From: an uncultured Aquimarina sp.
GTDB taxonomy: Bacteria; Bacteroidota; Bacteroidia; Flavobacteriales; Flavobacteriaceae
DNA length: 64,000 nucleotides
Reading direction: 5' to 3'
Assembly (NCBI RefSeq): GCF_947492405.1
Contig: NZ_CANLMP010000002.1
Location: forward strand, 806,001 to 870,000
Shown piece by piece: positions 54,375 through 64,000 of the stretch. The notes under the pieces were generated by a model. That model ran no database searches. It worked only from the letters and a program-made list of their open reading frames with translations, and had not been told where the DNA came from. The position numbers and the translations under genes are program-made. Positions within the stretch are counted from its first letter, which is position 1, and each line of letters begins with the position of its first letter.

Positions 54375-56123
54375 ATGAAAAAACCTGATATCATATCCGC
54401 AAATGTATTTTCGCTTGTTATTTTGCTCATTATTCCATTTCTTTTCTCTTGTACTAATTCTGATACTTCAGGAGGGATCCAATTTTCCTTTCCAACGGAA
54501 CATTATGATGAAGCATTGGATGGAAGGTTAATTGTTTTGATTTCAAAACAAATCGAAACAGAACCTCGATTTCAACTTAGGGATGACTCCAAAACTTGTC
54601 AGGCCTTTGGAATGGATATTAACGACTGGAAACCTGAAGAGTCGCTGCAGTTTGACACAGAAGCATTCGGGTATCCAATTCGTAACTTTAAAGAGTTACC
54701 ATCAGGTGAATTCTTCGTACAAGTCTTGTTTCACAAATACGAAACCTTTCAACGGGCGGATGGGCATATAGTGAAATTACCTATGGATAGAGGCGAAGGA
54801 CAGCAGTGGAACAAAGCGCCGGGCAATCTCTATTCTACGCCTCAAAAAGTGACGATCAAGAATGGACAGTTTCCTGCTATAGCCATAAAACTGGATCAGA
54901 AAATACCTCCAATTCCCGAACCTGAGGATACAAAGTATGTAAAGCATATAAAAATTAAAAGCAAGTTGTTGAGTGATTTTTGGGGAAGAGATATGTATTT
55001 GGGAGCTCATATACTATTGCCTGAAGGATGGGAAACACACCCTAATGTTACATATCCACTCGCAATCATGCACGGGCATTTCCCGAAAGATTTTGGAGGG
55101 TTTCGAACGACTCCACCCGATCCTAATTTGAAGTCTGAATATAGCGAGCGTTTTAACGTTGAAGGGTATAATTTGATGGTTCAGCAGGAAGCATATGATT
55201 TTTATAAAACCTGGACAGGTCCTGATTTCCCTAGAGTCATTGCAATTAAAATCCAACACCCAACACCGTACTATGATGATTCATATGCTGTAAATAGTGC
55301 CGCTCAAGGGCCTTATGGAGATGCGATTACTTATGAGCTTATTCCGCATATTGAACAACAATTTAGAGGAATAGGAGAAGGTTGGTCACGATTTGTTTAC
55401 GGAGGAAGTACAGGTGGATGGGAGTCTCTTGCTGTACAAGTAAAATATCCCAAAGAATATGGGATGTGTTTTGCCGCTTGTCCGGATCCAATTGATTTTA
55501 GAGCGTATTGTTTGGTGAATATATACGAAGACAAAAATGCATATTACAAAGAAGGTACGTTTAGAAAAACACTAGTTCCTGGTCATCGAGATTATTTGGG
55601 AAATGTAGATGCTAGCCTAAGAGATATGAATTATCGAGAATTAGTATTGGGCACAAAAGGTCGGTCAGGACAACAATGGGATATTTGGGAGGCGACGTAT
55701 TCCCCAGTAAATGAAGAAGGCTATCCTAAAAGAATCTGGGATCGTCTAACTGGAGAAATAGATAAAGAAGTAGCTTCATATTGGAAAGAAAACTACGACC
55801 TCTCTTATATTTTGAAACGAGACTGGGCAAAAAACGGTAAGGATTGGGAAAATAAAATTCATTTGTATTGTGGTGATATGGACAATTATTATCTCAACAA
55901 TGCAGTATATCTAGCCGAAGAAATCTTATCAGAAACCACTGCTCCCTATTATAATGGCGAAGTAGATTATGGTGATAGAGCAGAACATTGCTGGAACGGT
56001 GATCACGATAATGGAAATCATATTAGTAGGCTGCGATATCACCGTATGTTTATCAAAAAATATGTAGATAGGGTTCATAAAGTTGCTCCTAAAGATGCTG
56101 ACTTGAAAAGTTGGAGGTATTGA
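54375..56123 (+). CDS. alpha/beta-hydrolase lipoprotein (esterase-like)
   Basis: The 582-residue product has the lipobox FLFSC (C26). After a beta-rich domain (about 30-195), an esterase D/feruloyl-esterase-like alpha/beta-hydrolase follows with MHGHFPKDFGG, YGGSTGGWESL (nucleophile S345) and a late HCWNGDHDNGNH region for the catalytic His. The acid residue is not sure. Substrate unknown; it may act on an ester or polysaccharide side group outside the cell. It follows the last palindromic element. A weak hairpin GGCA/TGCC with a T run lies at 56150-56165. Confidence 0.85.
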   Translation: MKKPDIISANVFSLVILLIIPFLFSCTNSDTSGGIQFSFPTEHYDEALDGRLIVLISKQIETEPRFQLRDDSKTCQAFGMDINDWKPEESLQFDTEAFGYPIRNFKELPSGEFFVQVLFHKYETFQRADGHIVKLPMDRGEGQQWNKAPGNLYSTPQKVTIKNGQFPAIAIKLDQKIPPIPEPEDTKYVKHIKIKSKLLSDFWGRDMYLGAHILLPEGWETHPNVTYPLAIMHGHFPKDFGGFRTTPPDPNLKSEYSERFNVEGYNLMVQQEAYDFYKTWTGPDFPRVIAIKIQHPTPYYDDSYAVNSAAQGPYGDAITYELIPHIEQQFRGIGEGWSRFVYGGSTGGWESLAVQVKYPKEYGMCFAACPDPIDFRAYCLVNIYEDKNAYYKEGTFRKTLVPGHRDYLGNVDASLRDMNYRELVLGTKGRSGQQWDIWEATYSPVNEEGYPKRIWDRLTGEIDKEVASYWKENYDLSYILKRDWAKNGKDWENKIHLYCGDMDNYYLNNAVYLAEEILSETTAPYYNGEVDYGDRAEHCWNGDHDNGNHISRLRYHRMFIKKYVDRVHKVAPKDADLKSWRY

Positions 56124-56178
56124 TTTTTTTATAGGTAAAAAATGTCAATGGCAAGGTGCCTTTTTGTAAAATGTATCA

Positions 56179-56574
56179 TTACAGACTCATTGTAAATGCC
56201 TTAGTTTTAGTGAAACCAAATTCATTATAAAAAACCTCCAATTCCGGCTTTGTATTCAAAAATACTTGTTCGACATCCTGTACTTGATCTAATAGTTCAT
56301 GAACAATACGTTTTCCCAAACCTCTTTTTCTGTAACTCTCATCAATCACGATATCGTCCAACATCGCACGATAAATTCCATCAGAAAGTGCTCGCCCAAA
56401 TCCGATAAGTTGTTCCGTATCCGTATCTCGAACTACTACAAATACTTCCGTTTTTTGTAATAGCTTTTCAACACCTTCTAATGATCTGCTTTTTGCCCAA
56501 CTGGTTTGTGCGAAAAGATGACTAAGCTCTCTGGCTTTCGGAAGTTTTTTGTTGTTAATAGTATACTGCATCAC
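56179..56574 (-). CDS. GNAT-family N-acetyltransferase
   Basis: The 131-residue protein has the acetyl-CoA binding motif YRKRGLGKRIVHELL (about 82-96) and the preceding strand LDDIVIDES, typical of GCN5-related acetyltransferases. Substrate unknown. The first or second Met could start it. It lies 53 bases after the alpha-2-macroglobulin gene on the same strand and may be in its operon. Confidence 0.92.
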   Translation of the reverse strand: MMQYTINNKKLPKARELSHLFAQTSWAKSRSLEGVEKLLQKTEVFVVVRDTDTEQLIGFGRALSDGIYRAMLDDIVIDESYRKRGLGKRIVHELLDQVQDVEQVFLNTKPELEVFYNEFGFTKTKAFTMSL

Positions 56575-56627
56575 TTTTTTATAGAATAACAGATGTAAGC
56601 TAATATCGGCTACATACTACTTAACTT

Positions 56628-59600
56628 CTATTTCACTACCTCAATCCATTTACCTTTGGTACGCACTAGATAGTCATTATCATACATGGCTTCGGATTGA
56701 ATACCTGGTAAATAATACTTTCCTAAATACGAAGCATTCAATAGTAATGTTACCGTTTTACTTTCTTTTGGCTTTAGATCAAAATAGAAATTAACACGAT
56801 CATCTCGAATATCTGTATAGGTGACTTTGTTAGTCCTAAAAGATCCGAAATCGGTGAAACGAGTATTAACTACTTCCCATCCTGATGGGAAAATCTCTGT
56901 TAAGGCGATATCTTTTACATTACTTCCAGAAGTATTGGTTATCGTTACTTCTGCCACAAAATCGGTTCCTTGAGATAACTTAGTAACATCAATGATTCTT
57001 CCATCTCGATTTTTATAGTCAACAATCGCTTTAAAATTACTTTGTATTACTTTCTCCTCACCAACAGGTAGAATTCCGCTAGTTGCCAGTTGCACAAAAA
57101 TGGTGTTATCCTTATTATTTTTTAGCAATAACTTATTATTTTTAGTAATAGATAATTCACCAGAAGACAGTAAAGTTTTATTGGTATTTGCACTATTGGA
57201 TTTTCCATTAAGTGTGTAATTAACTTCTATTCCCTTCCCTCCTACATAGGTTGCATATTTAGCCATAGCCATTAAAGCGTATGAACTAGTTTGGGTACTC
57301 ATCCAACGTTTTGAAGATAATTCTTTAGCCAATGCTTCTGCCACTTTTTGTGCTTTTGCTTTTTGATCTAACAACACCAATGTCTCTAACGCCATGGCTC
57401 GATTTCTGTTTGTAGATCCATAGGTATGGTAATAGTTTTTTCTTGGCTGAAAATCAATATTGGAACTATTCAATAATTTGTCGGCTGCACTCTTCTGTCC
57501 AATCAATCCATAGGCTGCTGCTAATCTTAATTTAGCATCGTTAGAAAGATTAGATGTCTCTCTTAGTCTATTCATAGATGACAAGTCAGGGCTTCCTGCT
57601 AAAGCTAGCGTATACAATCTATATGCTTGCGCAAGATCACTACCTCCGCTTCTCCATCGCTTTGCTTGTTGTTGTTGGTAATTAATCCAATTGCTTTTAA
57701 ATCCAATTGGTAATACATATCCCTTTTTATTAGCTTCCAGTAAAAAGTGTCCCGCATAACTCGTTCCCCAATCATTGGCGTTACTGTATCCTGGCCAATA
57801 TGACATTCCTCCATTGGGCTGGATAAAGCTTTTTAGCCTATAGATAGCAGCTTCCATATTACGCTGTATTTTATTTTTCTTCTCAGAAGGCAATGTAAAT
57901 ACATCCCCTAAATATAACTGCGGAAATGCTGCTGATGTAGTTTGCTCGACACACCCATGAGGATATCGAATCAAATACTTTAGTCTACCTTCAAAATTCA
58001 TAGGTGGTAACGAAGAAAGTTCGATCGTAGTACTATTACTTCCATCCACCCCGAAAGATGCAAAATCTAACTCTTGCTCACTATTTGGTTCCAAAACTAT
58101 CGAGGTGATCTCGGTAGTCATTGGGTTTGGATTGATAATATCAATAGGAATACTATAAGAAGCTTTTTCTCCATTTCCGCTAGCAACCACTTCTATATCT
58201 GTAATCGAAACTCCTTCTATCACTTCTATGTCAAAATAGACCATTTTTTCATCAGGTTGCGAAAAATTAAGACGCTGGCTGGTCTCTCCAACAACTGTAA
58301 ATCCTTTATTAGGTTTTAGAGTCACATTCACATCCTTCACCTTGTTTTCCATGGCAAAAACGGTAACAGGAATTGTCACTTTTTCGCCTGGTGTAATTTT
58401 TCTAGGAATCGAGGTCAATACCATTAATGGTTTTCTTACAGGAGTGGTTTTTTCAACACTTCCGTACGCTGCATTTGTAGCGTCTGAAGCTACAATCATG
58501 GTTCTAACGGAACCAATATATTTTGGGATTTTGATTTTATGAGACTTCGTTTCTCCTTTTTTAAGTTCAAAAGGCCCTTTATAAACAACCATTGGTTTAA
58601 ATCGATTTGCTTTTTTAGATTTACTACCACCAGCTTCTTCATCACCTCCGATGCTAAAGATTTGGTTAATACTTCCTCCGTATGCTCCAATTACATCATC
58701 ATATACATCCCAGGTTTTTACTCCCAATGCTTCTCTGGCGTAGAAAGTATTCCAAGGATTAGGCGTTTTAAATCTTGTTAGGTCCAATAATCCTTCATCC
58801 ACTATCGCTATAGAATAGGTCATCGCTTTTCCACTTGTTTCACTAATTTTTACACCAATTGTTTCTTCCGGACGTAAAACATCTGGCATTTTTACCACAG
58901 GTGTAACCCTAGTAGCAGGATTTTCTACAGAAATAGGTATCACACCATACAATCGTATGGGCAGATCGTTAGCGGTAGAACTATGTGGTTGTAATAAGGT
59001 GATATGTATATATACATTTGGTGTATACAGATCTTCTATTGGTAATTCGAATTTGGTTTCCCCTTTTTGTGGAGTTACCCATAATGAGGATAATACTTCA
59101 GTACCATTTTCTACGGTAACCAAAGCTCTTCCTCCTTCACTGGATGGAAATGTCACTGTTGCCGTTTCTCCAACATTGTACGTGCTTTTATCAGCAGAGA
59201 ACATTAACATCGTTGCTGCAGATGGATCATTTTTATTAGCTCTACCAGCCCAACCTGGCCAATCTACATAAATTGCTTTACCGGTTGCATGACCATCATT
59301 TGGATCTACAACTCTTACCAGATATCGCCCCCATTCTGGATATTTAATTTCGAAATTAAAATTGGCTTTACCACTGTTATCAGTAGTTACTTTAGTTTTA
59401 AATACTTCATTACGATATGATCCTCGATTGTAAGAGGATAGATTATCTTCTGATGTATCCCACCACCATCTCCAGTTTACTTTATAAACATAAACTTCTA
59501 AGTCCTTAACAGATTTTGGATTCCCTTTTTTGTCCACAGAAACTACTTCAAAATTATGCTGCGTATCTGTAAGTAACATTCCTCTTGCTTTATCTCCTTT

Positions 59601-62156
59601 GGGAACATTTAATCCAATATAGGTTTCATAAGGTGAAAAGTCCTTCGAAATGACATCAGTACTAAAATCGCCTCCGGTTTCATACACTTTGGTTATAAAT
59701 GAAGCCCTTAGCATTCCTGCTGCTTTACTTTCTAATGTTGGTTTCATAGAAAAGTTTACTTTTCCTTCTGAAGAAAGTTTACCTCTAAATACTTCTTGTT
59801 CATCTGTCCCAAATCTTCTTGATGGATCATCAAAAATATATCCTGGAAACGTTTTAAAACTGGTCCTCTTAGGGCTAAAACGAGCATTAATATCTGTTTG
59901 AAGATTTTTAGCTATTGCTCCATGTAACCACAATACCTCTAAATCGCCTGTTATACTTTTATTTGCCCCTAGTACTTCATCATCAAAATTTGCTTTAATT
60001 TTAAGACGGTTCGGTTTAATCGTTTCAATTTTTAATGATTTAGAAAAGCTTGCTCCACCAACATTTACTTTGGCCTGCCAGTTTCCGGTAGGTGCTTCAT
60101 CAGAAGTTTCTACAATAAATTTATAGAAATTACCAATTCCTTCTGTCTTGGTTTCCTGGTGCACTACTTTTCCATAAGGATCCTTTAATTCAAATTTAAC
60201 CGGATGTCCCTTTGGTAGTTTATTCGCATTATCATTAAGCATAAATGAAAGAAACAATGTATCTCCGGGACGCCAAACACCACGTTCTCCATAGATATAT
60301 CCTTTAATTCCTTTTTGTAATCGTACTCCAGAAACATCAAATTTACTAACCGACAAAGCATTACCGTCATTCAATTTAACATAAGTTTGTTGCTTACCTG
60401 ATGTAGCAATAGCAAAGAACGCGGGTTTATCTGCATCAAATCCTGACATACCCTGTGCATCTGTAGTAGCAACTCCTATTTCTTGTTGCTGATAGTTATA
60501 AAAGGCAACTTTTACATTAGGAATGGGGTTTGTAGTAAGGATATCATTAACAGTTACTATATATGAATTGTTTAATCCTTTTTTTATGACTACTCCCAGA
60601 TTAGAGGCTAGTACATTTGCTGCAACCTTTTTATTTCTGTAAAATGAATTGCTACACGGATCATCTCTTTCATTCCAATCATAATCATAATACTCATCAT
60701 AGTAATACTGAGAACTATCCCAGAAGCTAGATTCTTCTTCTTCCGCATCATAATTCTCCGAAAGTTCATCAATTGATGTTTCATCTGCTGCTACTCCATC
60801 ACATTTATAAAGAGAATATGCTTTATTATACTTTAGTTCTACTCTATAAATAGCTCCTGGATCGGGCGAAATCAATTCTTTTAGATCTATGGCAAAAGCG
60901 TTCCATTTACTTAAATTTAGAGAGGCATTTTCCTGGAGGTTGATCAGTTTTTTAGCAACTGGTCTAGCCACGCTTCTTAAGTTATTCGATCCGTCGAGGT
61001 TGTTATTCTGTAAAAATTGCAACACATTATTCTCAAATACTTTAACAACCTGAACCTCCACTGCTCGGAGGTTTATTGCTTCGAAATTAAATTTTAGATT
61101 CTCTGAAGTTGGTAAAATCACCCCACTCTGTAATAATTTAACTTCTGGTTTGGGTTGCTGAAACGAAATATTCTCAGAATAGGTATTCTTTAGTTTGTAG
61201 TTGTCGATACTTTTAATTCCTTCAAAAACCGTTACCTCTAATGTTCCTTTTAGTTCCTGTTTTGGATATACTTTCAGGTTCTGGCCTTTTACTGTATATT
61301 TTAGATCTTTTGCTCCTGCTATGGTTACTAAACCATCAAAGTTTTGATTTTTTTTCAATGGATCCGAAAAATTGATCTCTACATATTGTCCTTGGAAGGT
61401 AGAAACAGAAACGCTTATTACAGAAAAGTTATTCTTTCCTGGCACCATCAAAACATCCTCTCCTTCTGTATCTATATCAAATGATTTTCCTGACCATTTT
61501 ATGGCTACTTCCGAATCTTCTTCAAAACGCTGTATGCTGTCTATTCTAAAACTAAACTGACGGCTTTTATCAAGTGATTCTCCAAAAGTCACTGATACAT
61601 CTTTACCTTTTTGGGTAGCTGTAATTAATTGTTTTGCTGTATCGAAACTTAATTGATCACTCGAAGAAATTGTTCCATTAACATATTGCCAATCCTTACT
61701 GTAGGATTGGAGATTATCTGTAATTATTGAAAATTGTTGCTTTAAGGTCTTAACGCTAAAAACAAATTCATCATCTAGGTCTTCTTTTAGATCTTTGACC
61801 AATCCTTCTAAATTCAACGTAAATGTGTATTCCGTGTCTTCTTTAAAACCTCTTTCTGGCTGAAAAGCAATAGTTTGATTATTTACAGCAAATACTCTTC
61901 CTTTTACACTAGGTGAAACTGAAAGCACTTTATCAGAAAGCTCTTGGTTATCGTCCCAACCTTCTACCGGTGTCTGCAAAACAACATACACATTATCTAG
62001 AACCGAAATTACTCCAGTAGATACATCCGAAATATACTCTTGATATTTATTAAGTTCTGAGGCATTTGCTTCTGCTATAGCTTTGGCATCTTTCTTTTTA
62101 CAAGAAAAAACAAATACAATACATAAGAGAAGATACAGGATACGTGATAATCGCAT
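56628..62156 (-). CDS. thioester-containing alpha-2-macroglobulin family lipoprotein
   Basis: The 1842-residue lipoprotein (lipobox VFSC, C19) has the layout of bacterial alpha-2-macroglobulins: MG domains, bait region, thioester domain, receptor-like C-terminal domain. The thioester motif GCVEQ is intact at 1401-1405 (C1402). A Tyr/Asp/Glu-rich insertion (about 465-500: ESSFWDSSQYYYDEYYDYDW) is unusual. The protein traps proteases that enter the periplasm. Its partner, PbpC, repairs the wall breach and is usually encoded next to it; here pbpC is 23 kb downstream on the same strand. Confidence 0.97.
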   Translation of the reverse strand: MRLSRILYLLLCIVFVFSCKKKDAKAIAEANASELNKYQEYISDVSTGVISVLDNVYVVLQTPVEGWDDNQELSDKVLSVSPSVKGRVFAVNNQTIAFQPERGFKEDTEYTFTLNLEGLVKDLKEDLDDEFVFSVKTLKQQFSIITDNLQSYSKDWQYVNGTISSSDQLSFDTAKQLITATQKGKDVSVTFGESLDKSRQFSFRIDSIQRFEEDSEVAIKWSGKSFDIDTEGEDVLMVPGKNNFSVISVSVSTFQGQYVEINFSDPLKKNQNFDGLVTIAGAKDLKYTVKGQNLKVYPKQELKGTLEVTVFEGIKSIDNYKLKNTYSENISFQQPKPEVKLLQSGVILPTSENLKFNFEAINLRAVEVQVVKVFENNVLQFLQNNNLDGSNNLRSVARPVAKKLINLQENASLNLSKWNAFAIDLKELISPDPGAIYRVELKYNKAYSLYKCDGVAADETSIDELSENYDAEEEESSFWDSSQYYYDEYYDYDWNERDDPCSNSFYRNKKVAANVLASNLGVVIKKGLNNSYIVTVNDILTTNPIPNVKVAFYNYQQQEIGVATTDAQGMSGFDADKPAFFAIATSGKQQTYVKLNDGNALSVSKFDVSGVRLQKGIKGYIYGERGVWRPGDTLFLSFMLNDNANKLPKGHPVKFELKDPYGKVVHQETKTEGIGNFYKFIVETSDEAPTGNWQAKVNVGGASFSKSLKIETIKPNRLKIKANFDDEVLGANKSITGDLEVLWLHGAIAKNLQTDINARFSPKRTSFKTFPGYIFDDPSRRFGTDEQEVFRGKLSSEGKVNFSMKPTLESKAAGMLRASFITKVYETGGDFSTDVISKDFSPYETYIGLNVPKGDKARGMLLTDTQHNFEVVSVDKKGNPKSVKDLEVYVYKVNWRWWWDTSEDNLSSYNRGSYRNEVFKTKVTTDNSGKANFNFEIKYPEWGRYLVRVVDPNDGHATGKAIYVDWPGWAGRANKNDPSAATMLMFSADKSTYNVGETATVTFPSSEGGRALVTVENGTEVLSSLWVTPQKGETKFELPIEDLYTPNVYIHITLLQPHSSTANDLPIRLYGVIPISVENPATRVTPVVKMPDVLRPEETIGVKISETSGKAMTYSIAIVDEGLLDLTRFKTPNPWNTFYAREALGVKTWDVYDDVIGAYGGSINQIFSIGGDEEAGGSKSKKANRFKPMVVYKGPFELKKGETKSHKIKIPKYIGSVRTMIVASDATNAAYGSVEKTTPVRKPLMVLTSIPRKITPGEKVTIPVTVFAMENKVKDVNVTLKPNKGFTVVGETSQRLNFSQPDEKMVYFDIEVIEGVSITDIEVVASGNGEKASYSIPIDIINPNPMTTEITSIVLEPNSEQELDFASFGVDGSNSTTIELSSLPPMNFEGRLKYLIRYPHGCVEQTTSAAFPQLYLGDVFTLPSEKKNKIQRNMEAAIYRLKSFIQPNGGMSYWPGYSNANDWGTSYAGHFLLEANKKGYVLPIGFKSNWINYQQQQAKRWRSGGSDLAQAYRLYTLALAGSPDLSSMNRLRETSNLSNDAKLRLAAAYGLIGQKSAADKLLNSSNIDFQPRKNYYHTYGSTNRNRAMALETLVLLDQKAKAQKVAEALAKELSSKRWMSTQTSSYALMAMAKYATYVGGKGIEVNYTLNGKSNSANTNKTLLSSGELSITKNNKLLLKNNKDNTIFVQLATSGILPVGEEKVIQSNFKAIVDYKNRDGRIIDVTKLSQGTDFVAEVTITNTSGSNVKDIALTEIFPSGWEVVNTRFTDFGSFRTNKVTYTDIRDDRVNFYFDLKPKESKTVTLLLNASYLGKYYLPGIQSEAMYDNDYLVRTKGKWIEVVK

Positions 62157-62388
62157 ATTGAATGATTTTAGTTGATCTTATAAATGTAAGACATTTTTAA
62201 ACGAGGTTATCCCCTGAAAATAGTGAATTTTGGATTTTAATTAAAAAGAAGAGTTTATCTAGAGATTCATCGTTGGGTGATATGTATAATGATAAAGGAG
62301 AAATATATATGCACTTAATGTAAAAGGCGAGGTATTTTTGTTGCATAAATCAAGAATACCAACATTTACACATATAATAAAAAGCATT

Positions 62389-63357
62389 ATGAAAAATTCA
62401 ATTGCTTTCCTTACCGTTTTGATAGTAAGTTCTCTAGCCATAGCTAAAACAATAGATAGCGACTCCTTATTTAGACCAAAGCAGGGTAAGTTTAATAAAG
62501 AATTTATTAAAACCAAAGAAATATCCAATATGAAAACGACAGATCGAAATATCAGGATTCCTAATAATCAAGAAAGTACCGAAAGCATAAGGCTGCTCCG
62601 TAATGCAACTCTTGTTATAAACTTTGGTGGAAAAAAACTACTTATAGATCCTATGTTTGCTGAAAAAGGAGCATTTCCTGCATTTGATGGAGCCGGAAAT
62701 GATTTCAGAAACCCAATGGTTGATTTACCAATCAGTGAAAGAGAAATTAAAAATATTGTAGATGAAACAGATGCTGTTTTTGTTACTCATACTCACCTAG
62801 ATCACTGGGATCCAAAGGCACAACAATTAATACCTAAGGACAAGTTGATATTTGTTCAGCCGTCCGATGAAGAATTGATTAGGAGCCAAGGTTTTACAAA
62901 CGTAAAAGTGATTCAAAAAGAAACGATCTGGGAAGAAATTACCTTATCAAGAACTGGAGGACAACACGGTTTTGGTAAAGTAGGTGAACTTATGGGAGAA
63001 GTTTCGGGTTTTGTTTTCGCTACATCAAATAAAAAAATATATGTTGCAGGAGACACCAGATGGGCAAAAGAAGTAAAATCCACAATATCGCAATATAATC
63101 CTGATATCATTGTATTAAATGCTGGTGGCGCACAATTCATTGAAGGCAATAAAAAGGGAGATCCAATTACAATGACTCCAGAAGACATCATAGAGGTTCA
63201 TAAAAATGCCACTAATGCCGAGATATTAACTGTACATATGAACACATTAAACCATTGCTTCATTAAAAGAAAAGATCTTAAAAAGCAACTTATCAAAGAA
63301 GGGGTTGAGCAATTAATCCAGATACCTGAAGATGGTGAAACGTTTATAATCAATTGA
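62389..63357 (+). CDS. exported MBL-fold metal-dependent hydrolase
   Basis: The ATG at 62389 (MKNSIAFLTVLIVSSLAIAK) gives a signal peptide; the longer frame from an upstream TTG lacks a convincing signal. The 322-residue protein has the full MBL metal motif THTHLDHWD (H134, H136, D138, H139), a following GGQHGFGKVGELMGEVSG, AGDTRW and a closing HMNTLNHC. It resembles UlaG/YcbX-like or N-acylphosphatidylethanolamine-type hydrolases. Substrate unknown; periplasmic. Confidence 0.92.
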   Translation: MKNSIAFLTVLIVSSLAIAKTIDSDSLFRPKQGKFNKEFIKTKEISNMKTTDRNIRIPNNQESTESIRLLRNATLVINFGGKKLLIDPMFAEKGAFPAFDGAGNDFRNPMVDLPISEREIKNIVDETDAVFVTHTHLDHWDPKAQQLIPKDKLIFVQPSDEELIRSQGFTNVKVIQKETIWEEITLSRTGGQHGFGKVGELMGEVSGFVFATSNKKIYVAGDTRWAKEVKSTISQYNPDIIVLNAGGAQFIEGNKKGDPITMTPEDIIEVHKNATNAEILTVHMNTLNHCFIKRKDLKKQLIKEGVEQLIQIPEDGETFIIN

Positions 63358-63378
63358 CAAACTTTCAATTCTTTATAT

Positions 63379-63404
63379 CCATAGAGGCTATATGTCCTTT
63401 ATGG
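63379..63404. terminator. hairpin between convergent genes
   Basis: CCATAGAGG pairs with CCTTTATGG (one G-T pair) around a short loop. It lacks a long T run, so it may be a weak terminator. Confidence 0.4.
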
Positions 63405-63417
63405 GTATTTAATTATA

Positions 63418-63948
63418 TTATGATTTAATCGAGCTATTTTTATAAAAATCAATTAAAGCAATTCTTCCTTGAAAAAACCTAAAGGTTAAATGCACTACAT
63501 TTCCGCCATTATCTTCTAAAGATATCGCTTTATTAAGTTCAAAATCGTACGGTTGATCCTTTCCTCCTTCGATAGCAATATTATCAGCATATAAACTCAA
63601 TCCTTTATCAGGTTTCAATACAGGTTCTATTTTACCGGAGATACCGGGAATATGACCTGATTTATTGATAATAACCGACCCTGAATTATTCGACTTTTCA
63701 ATAGTAACTTTAATATCTTCCTTTGGATTCATACTATGGAAAATTACAGCCGGATATTCTGAATGTGCGATAAGTACAGTATATAGCTTCCTGGTTCTAA
63801 TTACAAAATGTGCTAATCCATTCTCATCCGTAAACCCTTCTAAATAGGTCGAATTATTTGCTACTAGTACCACTTTAGCATGTTTGACCAATTGGTTTTT
63901 TTCATCCACCACTTTAATGGTAAAAATAAAAGGCTTGGGATTAATCAT
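63418..63948 (-). CDS. CarboxypepD_reg-like beta-sandwich protein
   Basis: The 176-residue protein has no signal peptide. Residues 8-85 follow the Ig-like carboxypeptidase-regulatory pattern (TIKVVDEKNQLVKHAKVVLVANNSTYLEGFTDENGLAHFVI). The C-terminal half ends HLTFRFFQGRIALIDFYKN. It may be part of a larger assembly or effector-associated protein, but this is unknown. It lies 60 bases from the MBL gene, convergent. Confidence 0.7.
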   Translation of the reverse strand: MINPKPFIFTIKVVDEKNQLVKHAKVVLVANNSTYLEGFTDENGLAHFVIRTRKLYTVLIAHSEYPAVIFHSMNPKEDIKVTIEKSNNSGSVIINKSGHIPGISGKIEPVLKPDKGLSLYADNIAIEGGKDQPYDFELNKAISLEDNGGNVVHLTFRFFQGRIALIDFYKNSSIKS

Positions 63949-64000
63949 AGTAGAGAGTTTCGACCATCGGTTTCTGAAAAATGTTTGATCCTTCTTTAAC

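Noticed and set aside
1..64000. Integrase, transposase, tRNA or rRNA genes
   Set aside because: Looked for by motif in the translated frames and by eye; none recognised in this window.

Overview
The window looks like chromosome of a member of Bacteroidota, class Flavobacteriia, most likely a marine polysaccharide-degrading Flavobacteriaceae species. The evidence is: AT-rich DNA; a cellulase with a C-terminal type IX secretion sorting domain; a three-gene succinate dehydrogenase with one fused cytochrome b subunit; TAnnTTTG-type promoters; TPR/AraC and 7TM/AraC regulators; many small SPII lipoproteins; and CarboxypepD_reg-like domains. I saw no rRNA, tRNA, CRISPR array, transposase or integrase.

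Layout. 0-10 kb: a partial MFS exporter, a secreted protein paired with an HDAC-like deacetylase, a GH5 cellulase, a zinc-ribbon protein, a GIDE-like membrane protein, a CBS-pair protein, and an M28 membrane peptidase overlapping an NAD-epimerase-like gene. 10-17 kb: a 55-codon glycine-rich peptide gene, the sdhCAB operon read leftward, a TPR-transmembrane-AraC regulator, and two short peptide genes with double-glycine leaders that are RiPP or bacteriocin precursor candidates. 17-28 kb: methionine-type aminotransferase, a KAP P-loop NTPase, a phosphodiesterase-like barrel, DNA polymerase IV, and a run of small enzymes, regulators and envelope proteins. 28-36 kb: a degenerate fragment of pbpC, a heparinase II/III-type polysaccharide lyase, the intact pbpC, and a TPR hybrid histidine kinase.

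35.8-54.3 kb is the unusual region. Genes, mostly single and mostly plus strand (16 of 20), are separated by imperfect palindromic intergenic elements. Their outer arms recur: left about TAACAAnnnTGTATAA, right about TATACGnnACCGTTAGCAA. Most products are exported proteins or lipoproteins without close family assignment, mixed with a beta-lactamase-fold fusion, an MBL-fold lipoprotein with an altered metal motif, a streptogramin-lyase-like propeller, LytTR, HxlR and AraC regulators, and a CPBP protease. The architecture resembles an integron gene-cassette array but no integrase is in view. 54-64 kb: an alpha/beta-hydrolase lipoprotein, a GNAT acetyltransferase, a 1842-residue thioester alpha-2-macroglobulin, an MBL-fold hydrolase and a CarboxypepD_reg-like protein.

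Alpha-2-macroglobulin and PbpC are partners in other bacteria and are often encoded side by side. Here both lie on the minus strand but are about 23 kb apart, with the cassette-like region between them, which suggests that the region grew inside an ancestral a2m-pbpC locus.
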